Below, one piece after another: positions 22,758 through 28,831 of a stretch of DNA of 29,575 bases. The stretch's first letter is position 1. Every line of letters starts with the position of its first letter. The notes beneath the pieces are model-generated. The model saw nothing but the letters and a program-made list of their open reading frames with translations. It had not been told where the DNA came from and searched no databases. Origin of the DNA: a virus; IMG/VR virus record IMGVR_UViG_3300044821_000022, positions 1-29,575 of that record; one strand, 5' to 3'. Both the position numbers and the translations under genes were made by a program.

Positions 22758-23031
22758 TGGTTGTCCCCTTTGGTCTAAAGTCAGCTTGATGATCTCCACC
22801 ACACTCAAACTCGCACGTTTTAATCTCCACTCTATTGCCAGTGGCGAGACAATTTGGACAAGGCACATATCCGAAACGAGCAGCATTTACAGCCTGATTA
22901 TACCAACTGTCTACATCACGCCATCCTTCTTTCGCGTCCCATTGGTACACAAAGAAGTCTATGCAGCACTCTGGGATTTTAGAATGTTTTCCAAAAGCTT
23001 TGTGGTATTTCCGCGCTTCTTCGTTAGTCAT
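22747..23031 (-). CDS. Cys-rich hypothetical protein
   Basis: The start is set at ATG 23031, which overlaps the upstream gene's stop; the open frame extends to 23085. The 94-residue product has IPECCIDFFVYQWD, then GYVPCPNCLATG and EIKTCEFECGGDH: two Cys pairs plus a CC, suggesting zinc. The 3' end overlaps the 3D-domain start by 11 bases. No strong ribosome site is seen, so coupling is likely. Function unknown. Confidence 0.55.
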   Translation of the reverse strand: MTNEEARKYHKAFGKHSKIPECCIDFFVYQWDAKEGWRDVDSWYNQAVNAARFGYVPCPNCLATGNRVEIKTCEFECGGDHQADFRPKGTTNAY

Positions 23032-23215
23032 GTGGAGTAAGAGCGTCTCTTTCTGGGATAAACTCATCAGTATTGTCTGGGTCATAATCTACTGTGCCTT
23101 TACCGTCGCACTCTGGGCACAATTCATCTACGCCGTCTTCTACATCGCCTATGGTAAAGCTACCCATTCCGTTGCACGTAGGGCAATCAAACACGTTCAC
23201 GATGTCAACCTCCAT
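23024..23215 (-). CDS. DnaJ-type CxxCxGxG zinc-finger protein
   Basis: Read from ATG 23215, with AAGGGA upstream. The 63-residue product has CPTCNGMGSF and CPECDGKGTV, two CxxCxGxG repeats as in the DnaJ central zinc domain. No J-domain is present. Such small repeats occur often in phages; a chaperone or protein-binding role is only suggested. An ORF extension to 23287 overlaps the neighbouring small gene. Confidence 0.65.
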   Translation of the reverse strand: MEVDIVNVFDCPTCNGMGSFTIGDVEDGVDELCPECDGKGTVDYDPDNTDEFIPERDALTPHD

Positions 23216-23354
23216 GATGGCCGGTCCCTTCTGTCTCAATTGCTCCGCATTCAGGGTTAAGACAAACCCAATAACCACCGCCGTCAAATGTAGACTTCCA
23301 TTCTAACTTATGCTCTCCTTGCATCGATGACTTAGAATGACAGATAGAGATCAT
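23205..23354 (-). CDS. 49-residue Cys-containing protein
   Basis: ATGA overlap with the collagen-like gene and GGGG just upstream. The product has CHS near the start, YWVCLNPECG in the middle and a His-rich end (GTGHHGG), a possible zinc-binding set. It overlaps the next gene's start by 11 bases. No family recognised. Confidence 0.5.
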   Translation of the reverse strand: MISICHSKSSMQGEHKLEWKSTFDGGGYWVCLNPECGAIETEGTGHHGG

Positions 23355-23968
23355 TTTAACCCCAACTTTCTTTTTAGTTCATCTAGTTCACGCTGTTCGT
23401 AAGACCGCCCAAGCTTGATCTGTACCACGGCAATGTCCACCGTATGGTTGTAATGCTTCACGTCGTAACGGTAGCCGCTGTTCAGGGATACGTACTTCCA
23501 GTCATACCAGCGAACATCTAAACCCACGTTCAGGAACAGGTTATTGTTGATATTAGCGTCCACACCATCGCGGCCGTCTTTACCATCTTTCCCGTCTTTA
23601 CCCTTAGCTCCAGTATCACCCTTTGATCCTGTAACGCCTTGTGTACCTTGAGCACCAGCAGCTCCAGCGCTCCCCTTCAACTGAGAGAGCGGCACATAGT
23701 CGATGTCTGTGGTGTTATGCGGAGCGTTTGGATCCTGTTCGCCAGCTGCCGGATCACCGACGCGGTTGTATTCAACTGGCACATAGAATTGTCCGTTAGG
23801 TGCTTGTGTAGGATGGTCATAGATCGTCGTTACGCCTAACCCTGAAGCTCCAGCTTTCGCGTCATGTTCTGCTTGACTATCTGTTACTGCCGGATAGTTG
23901 AGACCTAAATCAGCACGAGCGACGCTAGCCGTCAAGATCGTTGCTATGAATACCGCTAGTTTGTTCAT
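23351..23968 (-). CDS. Secreted collagen-like protein
   Basis: A 205-residue protein with a Sec-type signal peptide (MNKLAVFIATILTASVARA). Residues about 99-135 are collagen-like Gly-X-Y triplets (GVTGSKGDTGAKGKDG and repeats of GKD), preceded by a polar region. The C-terminal third is beta-rich (NNLFLNVGLDVRWYDWKYV, SGYRYDVKHYNH). The end is charged and coiled (EQRELDELKRKLG). Collagen-like segments are frequent in phage fibres, but this one is in the early strand and secreted, so it probably acts in the host envelope or outside (inference). Confidence 0.7.
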   Translation of the reverse strand: MNKLAVFIATILTASVARADLGLNYPAVTDSQAEHDAKAGASGLGVTTIYDHPTQAPNGQFYVPVEYNRVGDPAAGEQDPNAPHNTTDIDYVPLSQLKGSAGAAGAQGTQGVTGSKGDTGAKGKDGKDGKDGRDGVDANINNNLFLNVGLDVRWYDWKYVSLNSGYRYDVKHYNHTVDIAVVQIKLGRSYEQRELDELKRKLGLK

Positions 23969-24072
23969 TTTGTCTCCTTTAACGTCTCTAACAAAGCCTT
24001 ACGTTTCTCCAGCGCCAATTGCTGCTGAAACCACATTGTTTTAAGCTCTTGAATCTCTTGTTTGATAGTCAT
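23965..24072 (-). CDS. 35-residue coiled-coil microprotein
   Basis: ATG with GGAGAAC upstream, coupled by ATGA to the collagen-like gene. Heptad-like, charged helix (TIKQEIQELKTMWFQQQLAL, EKRKALLETLKE). Could trimerise or act as a translational coupler; no family recognised. Confidence 0.5.
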   Translation of the reverse strand: MTIKQEIQELKTMWFQQQLALEKRKALLETLKETK

Positions 24073-24081
24073 ATGTTCTCC

Positions 24082-24348
24082 TTATCCTGCCCAGTTCGGT
24101 TCAGGCAATCCAGCGAGTAAGTCATGCTTCTGCTCGAAGCGTTCTATCACAATAGGCTTACGATTGCTGCTTGATCTAGGCATACCGTGCCCCATCAAGA
24201 AAGGAAATAATTCACCTTCTACACGAGCTACTATTGCGGCTTTCTTAGCTGGATCCATCTGTTTGTATACGTGCTTAAAGTTAGTCTTATGATCTAAAGC
24301 CTCGAGTACGTTGTTAAATTTAACACCGCACCGTTCGCAATTCTTCAT
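24082..24348 (-). CDS. C2H2-like zinc-finger protein
   Basis: An 88-residue protein starting by ATGA overlap. CERCGVKFNNVLEALDHKTN with FKH behind gives CxxC...HxxxxxH, a C2H2-like finger. The C-terminal part (FPFLMGHGMPRSSS, VIERFEQKHDLLAGLPEPN) is unassigned. DNA binding is a reasonable guess. Confidence 0.6.
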   Translation of the reverse strand: MKNCERCGVKFNNVLEALDHKTNFKHVYKQMDPAKKAAIVARVEGELFPFLMGHGMPRSSSNRKPIVIERFEQKHDLLAGLPEPNWAG

Positions 24349-24575
24349 GAGATTAGTCCTTTCTCTTTCATGCCTTCTAAACTTAACGTGACATTGCCAT
24401 TGCGGTTTCCGTAGATATACCCAGCGATTTTAGGTTTTAAAATGTCGTATAAGTGAAACCCACCATTTGGACCATTCTGCCATCCTACGTGTTTCACTTC
24501 AATGCCTGCACCTTGGATAATCACCATCTCTGATTCGAGCACTTCTTCCGGTGTCGCGATATCGATTCGTTTCAT
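24345..24575 (-). CDS. Hypothetical protein downstream of promoter copy C
   Basis: A 76-residue protein with AGGAGG 5 bases before ATG. It appears beta-rich (MVIIQGAGIEVKHVGW, GYIYGNRNGNVTLSLEG). It directly follows the 35-bp promoter-like element at 24592-24626. No family recognised. Confidence 0.6.
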   Translation of the reverse strand: MKRIDIATPEEVLESEMVIIQGAGIEVKHVGWQNGPNGGFHLYDILKPKIAGYIYGNRNGNVTLSLEGMKEKGLIS

Positions 24576-24591
24576 TTTGTCCTCCTGATTA

Positions 24592-24626
24592 ATTATACCT
24601 TGAGAACGCCGAAAAGTAAATGGGTC
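24592..24626 (-). promoter_or_regulatory. Promoter-like 35-bp repeat, copy C
   Basis: On the minus strand: GACCCAT, then -35-like TTTACT (24620-24615), a 17-base spacer with GTTCT, and -10 TATAAT (24597-24592). It matches copies A and B at most positions (27 of 35 against A). It overlaps the last codons of the preceding CxxC gene. A start about 7 bases downstream would fall on the AGGAGG of the next gene, giving a leader of only about 10 bases. Confidence 0.7.
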
Positions 24627-24781
24627 AAAAGCATTATTTTTAGGCCGCTATCTTTATCGAGCTCAGTCATATAATCACAGTAGCCAGAATAACAGCCTAA
24701 ACACCACTGTTCACCACTTGGGCCTTCATAAGTAGCATCAGGTTTGTCACACTTCTCGCAGAGATATAATTCCTGGATCAT
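24593..24781 (-). CDS. Zinc-ribbon protein
   Basis: Read from ATG 24781, which overlaps the upstream TGA; the longer frame to 24853 overlaps the membrane-protein gene. The 62-residue product has CEKC and CLGC (LYLCEKCDKPDATYEG, QWCLGCYSGYCDYM), a zinc ribbon. Its final residues (LLTHLLFGVLKV) are encoded within the promoter-like copy C, so that end is constrained by two functions or the reading is slightly off. Confidence 0.55.
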   Translation of the reverse strand: MIQELYLCEKCDKPDATYEGPSGEQWCLGCYSGYCDYMTELDKDSGLKIMLLTHLLFGVLKV

Positions 24782-24879
24782 TGTCCCACCATCCACACTA
24801 TGACGGCCAACGGGATATACACTATAGCGGTAAAGATCACCACGGCAAACCATCCTAATGCTTTAAATAACCTAGTCAT
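24778..24879 (-). CDS. 33-residue single-span membrane protein
   Basis: ATG 24879 overlaps the end of the lipoprotein gene and has AAGGGG upstream. The product is one hydrophobic helix (ALGWFAVVIFTAIVYIPLAV) with a basic N-terminus, so probably inner membrane. Immediately after the lipoprotein gene, it could be a partner in an envelope complex. Confidence 0.5.
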   Translation of the reverse strand: MTRLFKALGWFAVVIFTAIVYIPLAVIVWMVGQ

Positions 24880-25046
24880 TTTAAGCCCCTTTTCTGGCAC
24901 GTCCATCTACCTTGGCCGTCTCTTGTGCAATCAGACGTCTGAACCATAGAGCATCCGGTGAGAAGCAAAATTATAGTAAAAACTAAGCAGATTATAAAAA
25001 CTGATATCACTGTTTCTTTAATCCATTCTAGGGTTGAATTAGTCAT
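24876..25046 (-). CDS. Small lipoprotein, o-spanin-like candidate
   Basis: Read from ATG 25046, with GGAGG 7 bases upstream and ATGA overlap; a longer frame to 25079 lacks this. The 56-residue product has a long hydrophobic signal (SVFIICLVFTIILLLTGCSM) whose lipobox LLTG-Cys would be lipidated. A short polar tail with two more Cys follows (SDCTRDGQGRWTCQK). Size and order suit an outer-membrane spanin, but no paired i-spanin with a clear coiled coil is visible. Function is inferred. Confidence 0.6.
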   Translation of the reverse strand: MTNSTLEWIKETVISVFIICLVFTIILLLTGCSMVQTSDCTRDGQGRWTCQKRGLK

Positions 25047-25270
25047 CTTAATCCTCCTACGTATGGCGGTGGGTCGCATTCTTTGTGGCGAATAATATCG
25101 TCACCTATTGACTGCCACTTGCCGGCGTCTTTCTCAAACTGGATACTAGCTCCGCAGATATAGCATTGCTGCCAAAGTTTCTCACCGTTTTCTAATATAC
25201 AAGGCCTATCAACAAACTCTACAACGGTGCTTTTAAACAGCCGTGGGTAGATAGGGTGTAAGTAAATCAT
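25043..25270 (-). CDS. Zinc-binding hypothetical protein
   Basis: A 75-residue protein, ATGA-coupled at both ends. It has CYICG and later RHKECD (QQCYICGASIQF, DIIRHKECDPPP), giving CxxC and HxxC ligands. Beta-rich. No family recognised. Confidence 0.6.
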   Translation of the reverse strand: MIYLHPIYPRLFKSTVVEFVDRPCILENGEKLWQQCYICGASIQFEKDAGKWQSIGDDIIRHKECDPPPYVGGLR

Positions 25271-25566
25271 ATGCCCTCGTCGTTAATAAGATCGTATCCT
25301 AAAGCACAGCGTTTCTCATCCCACGCTATCCTATAAGCCGTATAAGCGTAAGCATCTATAAGCTTCCAGTCTCCAGCTACTTGCTCTTCAAAGTGCCGAT
25401 TCTCATCTGTCATTCGCATTTGAGTCTTCGTTATCTGGATATTAGGCACTCTCTTGAATGCTCCGGACGGCCAAAACTCAATCAATTCGTAACGGTAAGC
25501 AGTTTCTGCAGGTCGATTATGCTCGCCTATAGCTCGAACCATCTTCCTAAAGAAAGGAACGCTCAT
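25267..25566 (-). CDS. Hypothetical protein
   Basis: A 99-residue protein starting by ATGA overlap with the DUF8033-like gene. Mixed alpha/beta, with TAYRYELIEFWPSGAFKRV and GDWKLIDAYAYTAYRIAW as the most regular segments. No family recognised. Confidence 0.6.
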   Translation of the reverse strand: MSVPFFRKMVRAIGEHNRPAETAYRYELIEFWPSGAFKRVPNIQITKTQMRMTDENRHFEEQVAGDWKLIDAYAYTAYRIAWDEKRCALGYDLINDEGI

Positions 25567-25808
25567 TTTATCACCGCTATAAGACGATCAAAGTATTCTT
25601 GCGGCTTCATATCCCATTCTACTGGTTCAGATACTATAGGCCACGAGTTAATGTGGCGAGTTGTTGTGCGACTATACTTAGTTTGAGTACGATAATACTG
25701 TTTAGTCCTACGATCTTGAGCAGCTACTGGCGTACTATAACTAATTAAAACCCTGTAATCGTTCAACACTAACTCGGTCACGTTTCGCTTCAAGGTTATT
25801 TTGTCCAT
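25563..25808 (-). CDS. DUF8033-like small phage protein
   Basis: An 81-residue protein with YRVLISYSTPVAAQD, YYRTQTKYSRTTTRHIN and a C-terminal helix, matching a small phage family with a YSTPVA...RT.KKSRTTTRHIN pattern (DUF8033). Function unknown. The ATG has no Shine-Dalgarno site and starts only 6 bases after the -10 of promoter copy B, so the mRNA would be leaderless or nearly so. Confidence 0.65.
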   Translation of the reverse strand: MDKITLKRNVTELVLNDYRVLISYSTPVAAQDRRTKQYYRTQTKYSRTTTRHINSWPIVSEPVEWDMKPQEYFDRLIAVIK

Positions 25809-25813
25809 GCTAT

Positions 25814-25848
25814 CTTATACCCCCAGAACACTGGAAAGTACATGGGTC
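25814..25848 (-). promoter_or_regulatory. Promoter-like 35-bp repeat, copy B
   Basis: On the minus strand: GACCCAT, -35-like TGTACT (25842-25837), a 17-base spacer CAGTGTTCTGGGGG-type, and -10 TATAAG (25819-25814). It shares 30 of 35 positions with copy A. The expected start near 25807 coincides with the ATG of the downstream gene. Confidence 0.75.
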
Positions 25849-25854
25849 TTTTGG

Positions 25855-26229
25855 CTAATAATTCGCCTTATAACGCGCTAGGTTCTCCTGATTCTTACCT
25901 ACATAGCGAGAATGGATCTCATCCGCAGAACATCCCCAAATCAACAGCGCTTCAACCGTAAAATGGAGGATGTCTATAAGCTCAGTCTTAATATAGTCTG
26001 GATCAGCTGGGGTTGTCTGTGTCTTCCAGTGTTTCCACCTAAGTGCTCCTTGACCCTTCACGCCGTTGATGTCGTCACCGTTTAATAGCTCACCTAGCTC
26101 TGCTAGGATAGCTACTATCATCTCTACTGTGAGTGTTTCCTTAGCTTTCTGATCCATACTAGCGATGTCGTGAAACTTATTGGCGATGATGAGCTGCCGA
26201 GCTACGATATCTTCAAGCTTGTCTTGCAT
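25855..26229 (-). CDS. All-alpha dUTPase (MazG/dUTPase_2 superfamily)
   Basis: A 124-residue protein read from ATG 26229 with AGAGGA upstream; a longer frame overlaps the HNH gene. Metal ligands Glu44/Glu47 (ILAELGELL) and Glu83/Asp86 (KTELIDILHF) give the EExxE/D set. LRWKHWK and HSRYVGKNQENLARYKANY are signatures of dimeric dUTPase-type enzymes. It would hydrolyse dUTP to dUMP, lowering uracil in DNA and feeding the synthase gene encoded nearby. Confidence 0.8.
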   Translation of the reverse strand: MQDKLEDIVARQLIIANKFHDIASMDQKAKETLTVEMIVAILAELGELLNGDDINGVKGQGALRWKHWKTQTTPADPDYIKTELIDILHFTVEALLIWGCSADEIHSRYVGKNQENLARYKANY

Positions 26230-26239
26230 AGGTTCCTCT

Positions 26240-26629
26240 TTAGGCGAACGTTCCATTTAAAAGTCTAACGCGTTTTGTCATTGATCTTTTACTATTTACG
26301 CTCCGTGTTACCCATCTGACGTTTCTAGGTTCATAATCGCCGTGAGAGTCAATCCTATCAACCGTGTATCTTAGCCCCGGTTTCTTACAACCAAAATCTT
26401 GCTCATAAACGCTAAAGATATGCCATGGCTTATACACTCTAACATCTTGGCCGCCATAATTAGAATACTGAGGTCGTTTCGTATTGTAACATCGAACCAT
26501 CATAGCATCCCAGTTTGTAAAAGATGGGTGATTGACGCACCACAACTTGCTCTGCACGCGATACTTAAGCTTATGGGCCTTATAATACTGGGCCGCGTAA
26601 GTCTTTTGTCGTGCGCTATACACTAGCAT
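26240..26629 (-). CDS. HNH homing endonuclease
   Basis: A 129-residue protein. The core is MMVRCYNTKRPQYSNYGGQDV, followed by YTVDRIDSHGDYEPRNVRW, the pattern of phage HNH/AP2-linked homing nucleases (RCYN...YxxYGG...DRIDxxGxYxPxNxRW). It lies between the dUTPase and ThyA-like genes; its start overlaps the ThyA-like gene's 3' end by 14 bases. Confidence 0.85.
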   Translation of the reverse strand: MLVYSARQKTYAAQYYKAHKLKYRVQSKLWCVNHPSFTNWDAMMVRCYNTKRPQYSNYGGQDVRVYKPWHIFSVYEQDFGCKKPGLRYTVDRIDSHGDYEPRNVRWVTRSVNSKRSMTKRVRLLNGTFA

Positions 26630-27341
26630 ATCCTAGCATTTTCTTAACCTTATCGTGGTCGCGTTCATAATAATGCATTGAATTGGCTATGTGCGTATAG
26701 GTACCTTTCGTTAAAGTTGGATAAGTAGATTTTAATTCCGCTATCATCTTGTCAAGCAAACTAGCAAACCAAGGTAAATCGTATACAAGCCCTAACACTA
26801 GATCATTAGACCGCATTATAATAGTCAAATGAAGTTGATCGTTTCTTATGAGGAAATTGCCATACATCGTACATGGAAAGTCTTTCACACCTATCCGTTG
26901 ATGTTCGGGTAAACTAAAACGTAAGATAGCTTGTCGTGTATCCTTATCAGCGATTAAGCTTTGCTTTGCCCAATCCCACGGAGTTAAACCATTAGGACAA
27001 CTACGGTTTCGCCATATCAAGAAACCATAAGCTGACACGATCGTGCCATCCTCATTAGCGATCTTACTCCAGAAACTACTCGCCTTCTCAAAATCTTCAA
27101 GCCGATTAGTCATACTATTGTAAAGCTCACACTCTAGCTTAGTATAATTCGCAATCACTTTATTACGTTCTTCGTCGTGGGTTATAATAGGTTCAGACGT
27201 AGGATGCGTCACAGTAAAACTATAGTTTACTATCTCTTTAATGGCTTGCCCACGCGGCGCAGAACGGTATTGATAAGCGTTAAATACGTCACTAAGCGCT
27301 CCTAAATAAGCTTGATGTGTAGTGCTATGTATTATAGACAT
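26616..27341 (-). CDS. ThyA-fold pyrimidine synthase, possible dCMP hydroxymethylase
   Basis: A 241-residue protein of the thymidylate synthase fold. The catalytic Cys is Cys157 (KDFPCTMYGN), the phosphate-binding Arg and Asp are Arg177/Asp180 (MRSNDLVLGL), and His223/Tyr225 sit in SMHYYERD. Asp188 occupies the position of E. coli Asn177, which contacts the base. Asp there is the feature of T4 dCMP hydroxymethylase and of TS mutants that use dCMP. Methylation of dUMP is therefore less likely than hydroxymethylation or methylation of dCMP, but the call rests on one residue. It is translationally coupled to the upstream kinase gene (10-base overlap). Confidence 0.75.
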   Translation of the reverse strand: MSIIHSTTHQAYLGALSDVFNAYQYRSAPRGQAIKEIVNYSFTVTHPTSEPIITHDEERNKVIANYTKLECELYNSMTNRLEDFEKASSFWSKIANEDGTIVSAYGFLIWRNRSCPNGLTPWDWAKQSLIADKDTRQAILRFSLPEHQRIGVKDFPCTMYGNFLIRNDQLHLTIIMRSNDLVLGLVYDLPWFASLLDKMIAELKSTYPTLTKGTYTHIANSMHYYERDHDKVKKMLGYASV

Positions 27342-27838
27342 ACTGTACCTATGATTGCTCCAATTTTATTTAATATATCGTCAAGATTCTGCTTGTTTGA
27401 TCCATCATAATTTATAAATGGAATGCTATTTTTAATTTTCATAACGTTTTCAAAACTCATCGCAGCGCGCATATTCATAGTGTTATCTACTAATTCTTGC
27501 TGTTTACTAACTTTAAGCCTTTTATTAGCGAGTTTAATATCTGTTGACGCGTATATTAAAATAGCTTTCATTGATTTTAGCATATATTCAATTACACGAA
27601 ACTCGCGCTCATTAATGCCTATCGTACCGCGAAACATTGGCCCATAAACTAATTCACCAAGATGGAACCTATCACAAACTGTTGAATATTTTAAATCTAA
27701 TAAAAAATCTATATACTCATCCGCCGGGCGCCTTTTCGGTGGTCCAGAGTGATAGTAATGATAGCCAAACCGCTTAGCAATAGCTTTAGCTAACGTAGTC
27801 TTTCCCGTTTTGTCTGCGCCTTCAATTATAATTAACAT
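27332..27838 (-). CDS. Thymidylate kinase-like P-loop nucleotide kinase
   Basis: A 168-residue protein with Walker A GADKTGKTT (residues 7-15, Lys13) and a DRFHLGELVYGP segment (Asp56-Arg57), as in phage dNMP kinase and related P-loop kinases. The C-terminal half is more divergent and AT-rich. It would phosphorylate a dNMP to the diphosphate, or, as in some phages with hypermodified thymidine, phosphorylate a modified base in DNA. Its overlap with the ThyA-like gene supports a shared pathway. Confidence 0.75.
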   Translation of the reverse strand: MLIIIEGADKTGKTTLAKAIAKRFGYHYYHSGPPKRRPADEYIDFLLDLKYSTVCDRFHLGELVYGPMFRGTIGINEREFRVIEYMLKSMKAILIYASTDIKLANKRLKVSKQQELVDNTMNMRAAMSFENVMKIKNSIPFINYDGSNKQNLDDILNKIGAIIGTVCL

Positions 27839-28176
27839 TATCGCTCCATTTCCGCTTTAATAAGATTATACGCGGCCATGTTGCCTTTAACCCATTTCTT
27901 AATACGCGCTTCAATCGCTTTGATATGTTTGGCTACCCCTTGGTGCGAGATGCCAAGCTCGGCCCCTATCTCATCTTGTGTAAGCTTGTCATAGTTGTAA
28001 AGGGCCCACACCCGCTTCTGCCGGGGCGTGAGATACTTCGCGGCCTCACGCACCAGCAGCTGCTCTGGTGTAGGATGCTGTTGACCAGGAGTAGCACCAG
28101 CAAACGGGTGATTCGGAGATAAACTCTCCAAACTTACCCCAATTGGGTTCTTAATCTTATCTTGATTTCTTTTCAT
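27838..28176 (-). CDS. Sigma-70 region 4-like helix-turn-helix regulator
   Basis: A 112-residue protein. The C-terminal half has LTPRQKRVWALYNYDKLTQD followed by EIGAELGISHQGVAKHIKA, the sigma region 4 type HTH (about residues 50-93). The N-terminal 45 residues are polar and unassigned. It would recognise a -35-type sequence or act as an early/late switch; its binding site is unknown. The ribosome site is weak and distant, and the stop overlaps the kinase start (TAATG). Confidence 0.75.
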   Translation of the reverse strand: MKRNQDKIKNPIGVSLESLSPNHPFAGATPGQQHPTPEQLLVREAAKYLTPRQKRVWALYNYDKLTQDEIGAELGISHQGVAKHIKAIEARIKKWVKGNMAAYNLIKAEMER

Positions 28177-28215
28177 AATATAGTTTTACTCTCCATATAT
28201 AGCGTTCTTGGCAAC

Positions 28216-28497
28216 CTATTTATGCAAACTTTTGCTAATTTTACGGGCCAACATCTTATCCCACTTGATTTTATCAACTGTTTCTATCTTCATCACTTCG
28301 ACAGTGAGGCCCAATCCTCGCTTGAGCGCGTCATGCAGCTTGACCTGGGCTGGGCTTAGCTTATCTAGCGGAGTTTTCAACTCGATAAGACGAACTACGC
28401 CATTCTTCATGACCAGTAAATCTGGCCATCCTGCGCGGAACACCTCATATCCTTGATTTTGCAATTCATCATGTATTCTCTGCTCATTTTTGTTCAT
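28216..28497 (-). CDS. VRR-NUC domain nuclease
   Basis: A 93-residue protein read from ATG 28497 with AAAGGAAATT upstream. Active-site features are Glu in NEQRIHDEL, Asp in GWPDLLVM and Glu-x-Lys in IELKTP, then QVKLHDALKRGLGLTVEV. It is a stand-alone VRR-NUC (PD-(D/E)XK-type) nuclease, often found in phages; DNA junction or end processing is inferred. Confidence 0.8.
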   Translation of the reverse strand: MNKNEQRIHDELQNQGYEVFRAGWPDLLVMKNGVVRLIELKTPLDKLSPAQVKLHDALKRGLGLTVEVMKIETVDKIKWDKMLARKISKSLHK

Positions 28498-28511
28498 AAT
28501 TTCCTTTAATA

Positions 28512-28529
28512 GCAACCTCGACAGGTTGC
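28512..28529. repeat. 7-bp inverted repeat hairpin
   Basis: GCAACCT and AGGTTGC flank a 4-base loop (CGAC) between the small CxxC gene and the VRR-NUC gene. It is not followed by a T-run on either side, so it is not a standard terminator. It could be an mRNA processing or stability hairpin in the leader of the nuclease gene. Confidence 0.45.
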
Positions 28530-28557
28530 CACCCACCCTATATCTGTAGATAGCGAG

Positions 28558-28743
28558 CTACTCAGCTACTATCTTAGGGCTAACAATCCCTTGATCTGTT
28601 GAAGACGGTTCATCATATGCCTCATCGCGATTACCAGTATCGAATGATACCTTGTCGCTAAGCATAAACCCTTTGAATTCTTTCCAACAGACATCGTGGA
28701 CACCCTTATTCGTTCTACCGCTACAGAACACACATTTAAGCAT
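28558..28743 (-). CDS. 61-residue CxxC protein, first gene of the early run
   Basis: Read from ATG 28743, with AGGAG 6 bases upstream. CVFCSGRTNKGVHDVCW gives CxxC plus HxxxC zinc ligands; the tail is acidic. It is the first gene after promoter copy A (leader of about 32 bases). Function unknown; early host-takeover or regulatory role is possible. Confidence 0.65.
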   Translation of the reverse strand: MLKCVFCSGRTNKGVHDVCWKEFKGFMLSDKVSFDTGNRDEAYDEPSSTDQGIVSPKIVAE

Positions 28744-28781
28744 TATATTCTCCTGGATACGGCATTCGCGGCTACTCAACG

Positions 28782-28816
28782 ATTATACCCCCAGAACACA
28801 GGAATGTAAATAGGTC
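28782..28816 (-). promoter_or_regulatory. Strong promoter-like 35-bp repeat, copy A
   Basis: On the minus strand: -35-like TTTACA (28810-28805), a 17-base spacer and -10 TATAAT (28787-28782), close to the sigma-70 consensus. It is the most upstream copy and is placed correctly to drive the entire minus-strand run. The spacer carries the shared GTTCTGGGGG. Confidence 0.8.
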
Positions 28817-28831
28817 CAACAGCCCAATTTG

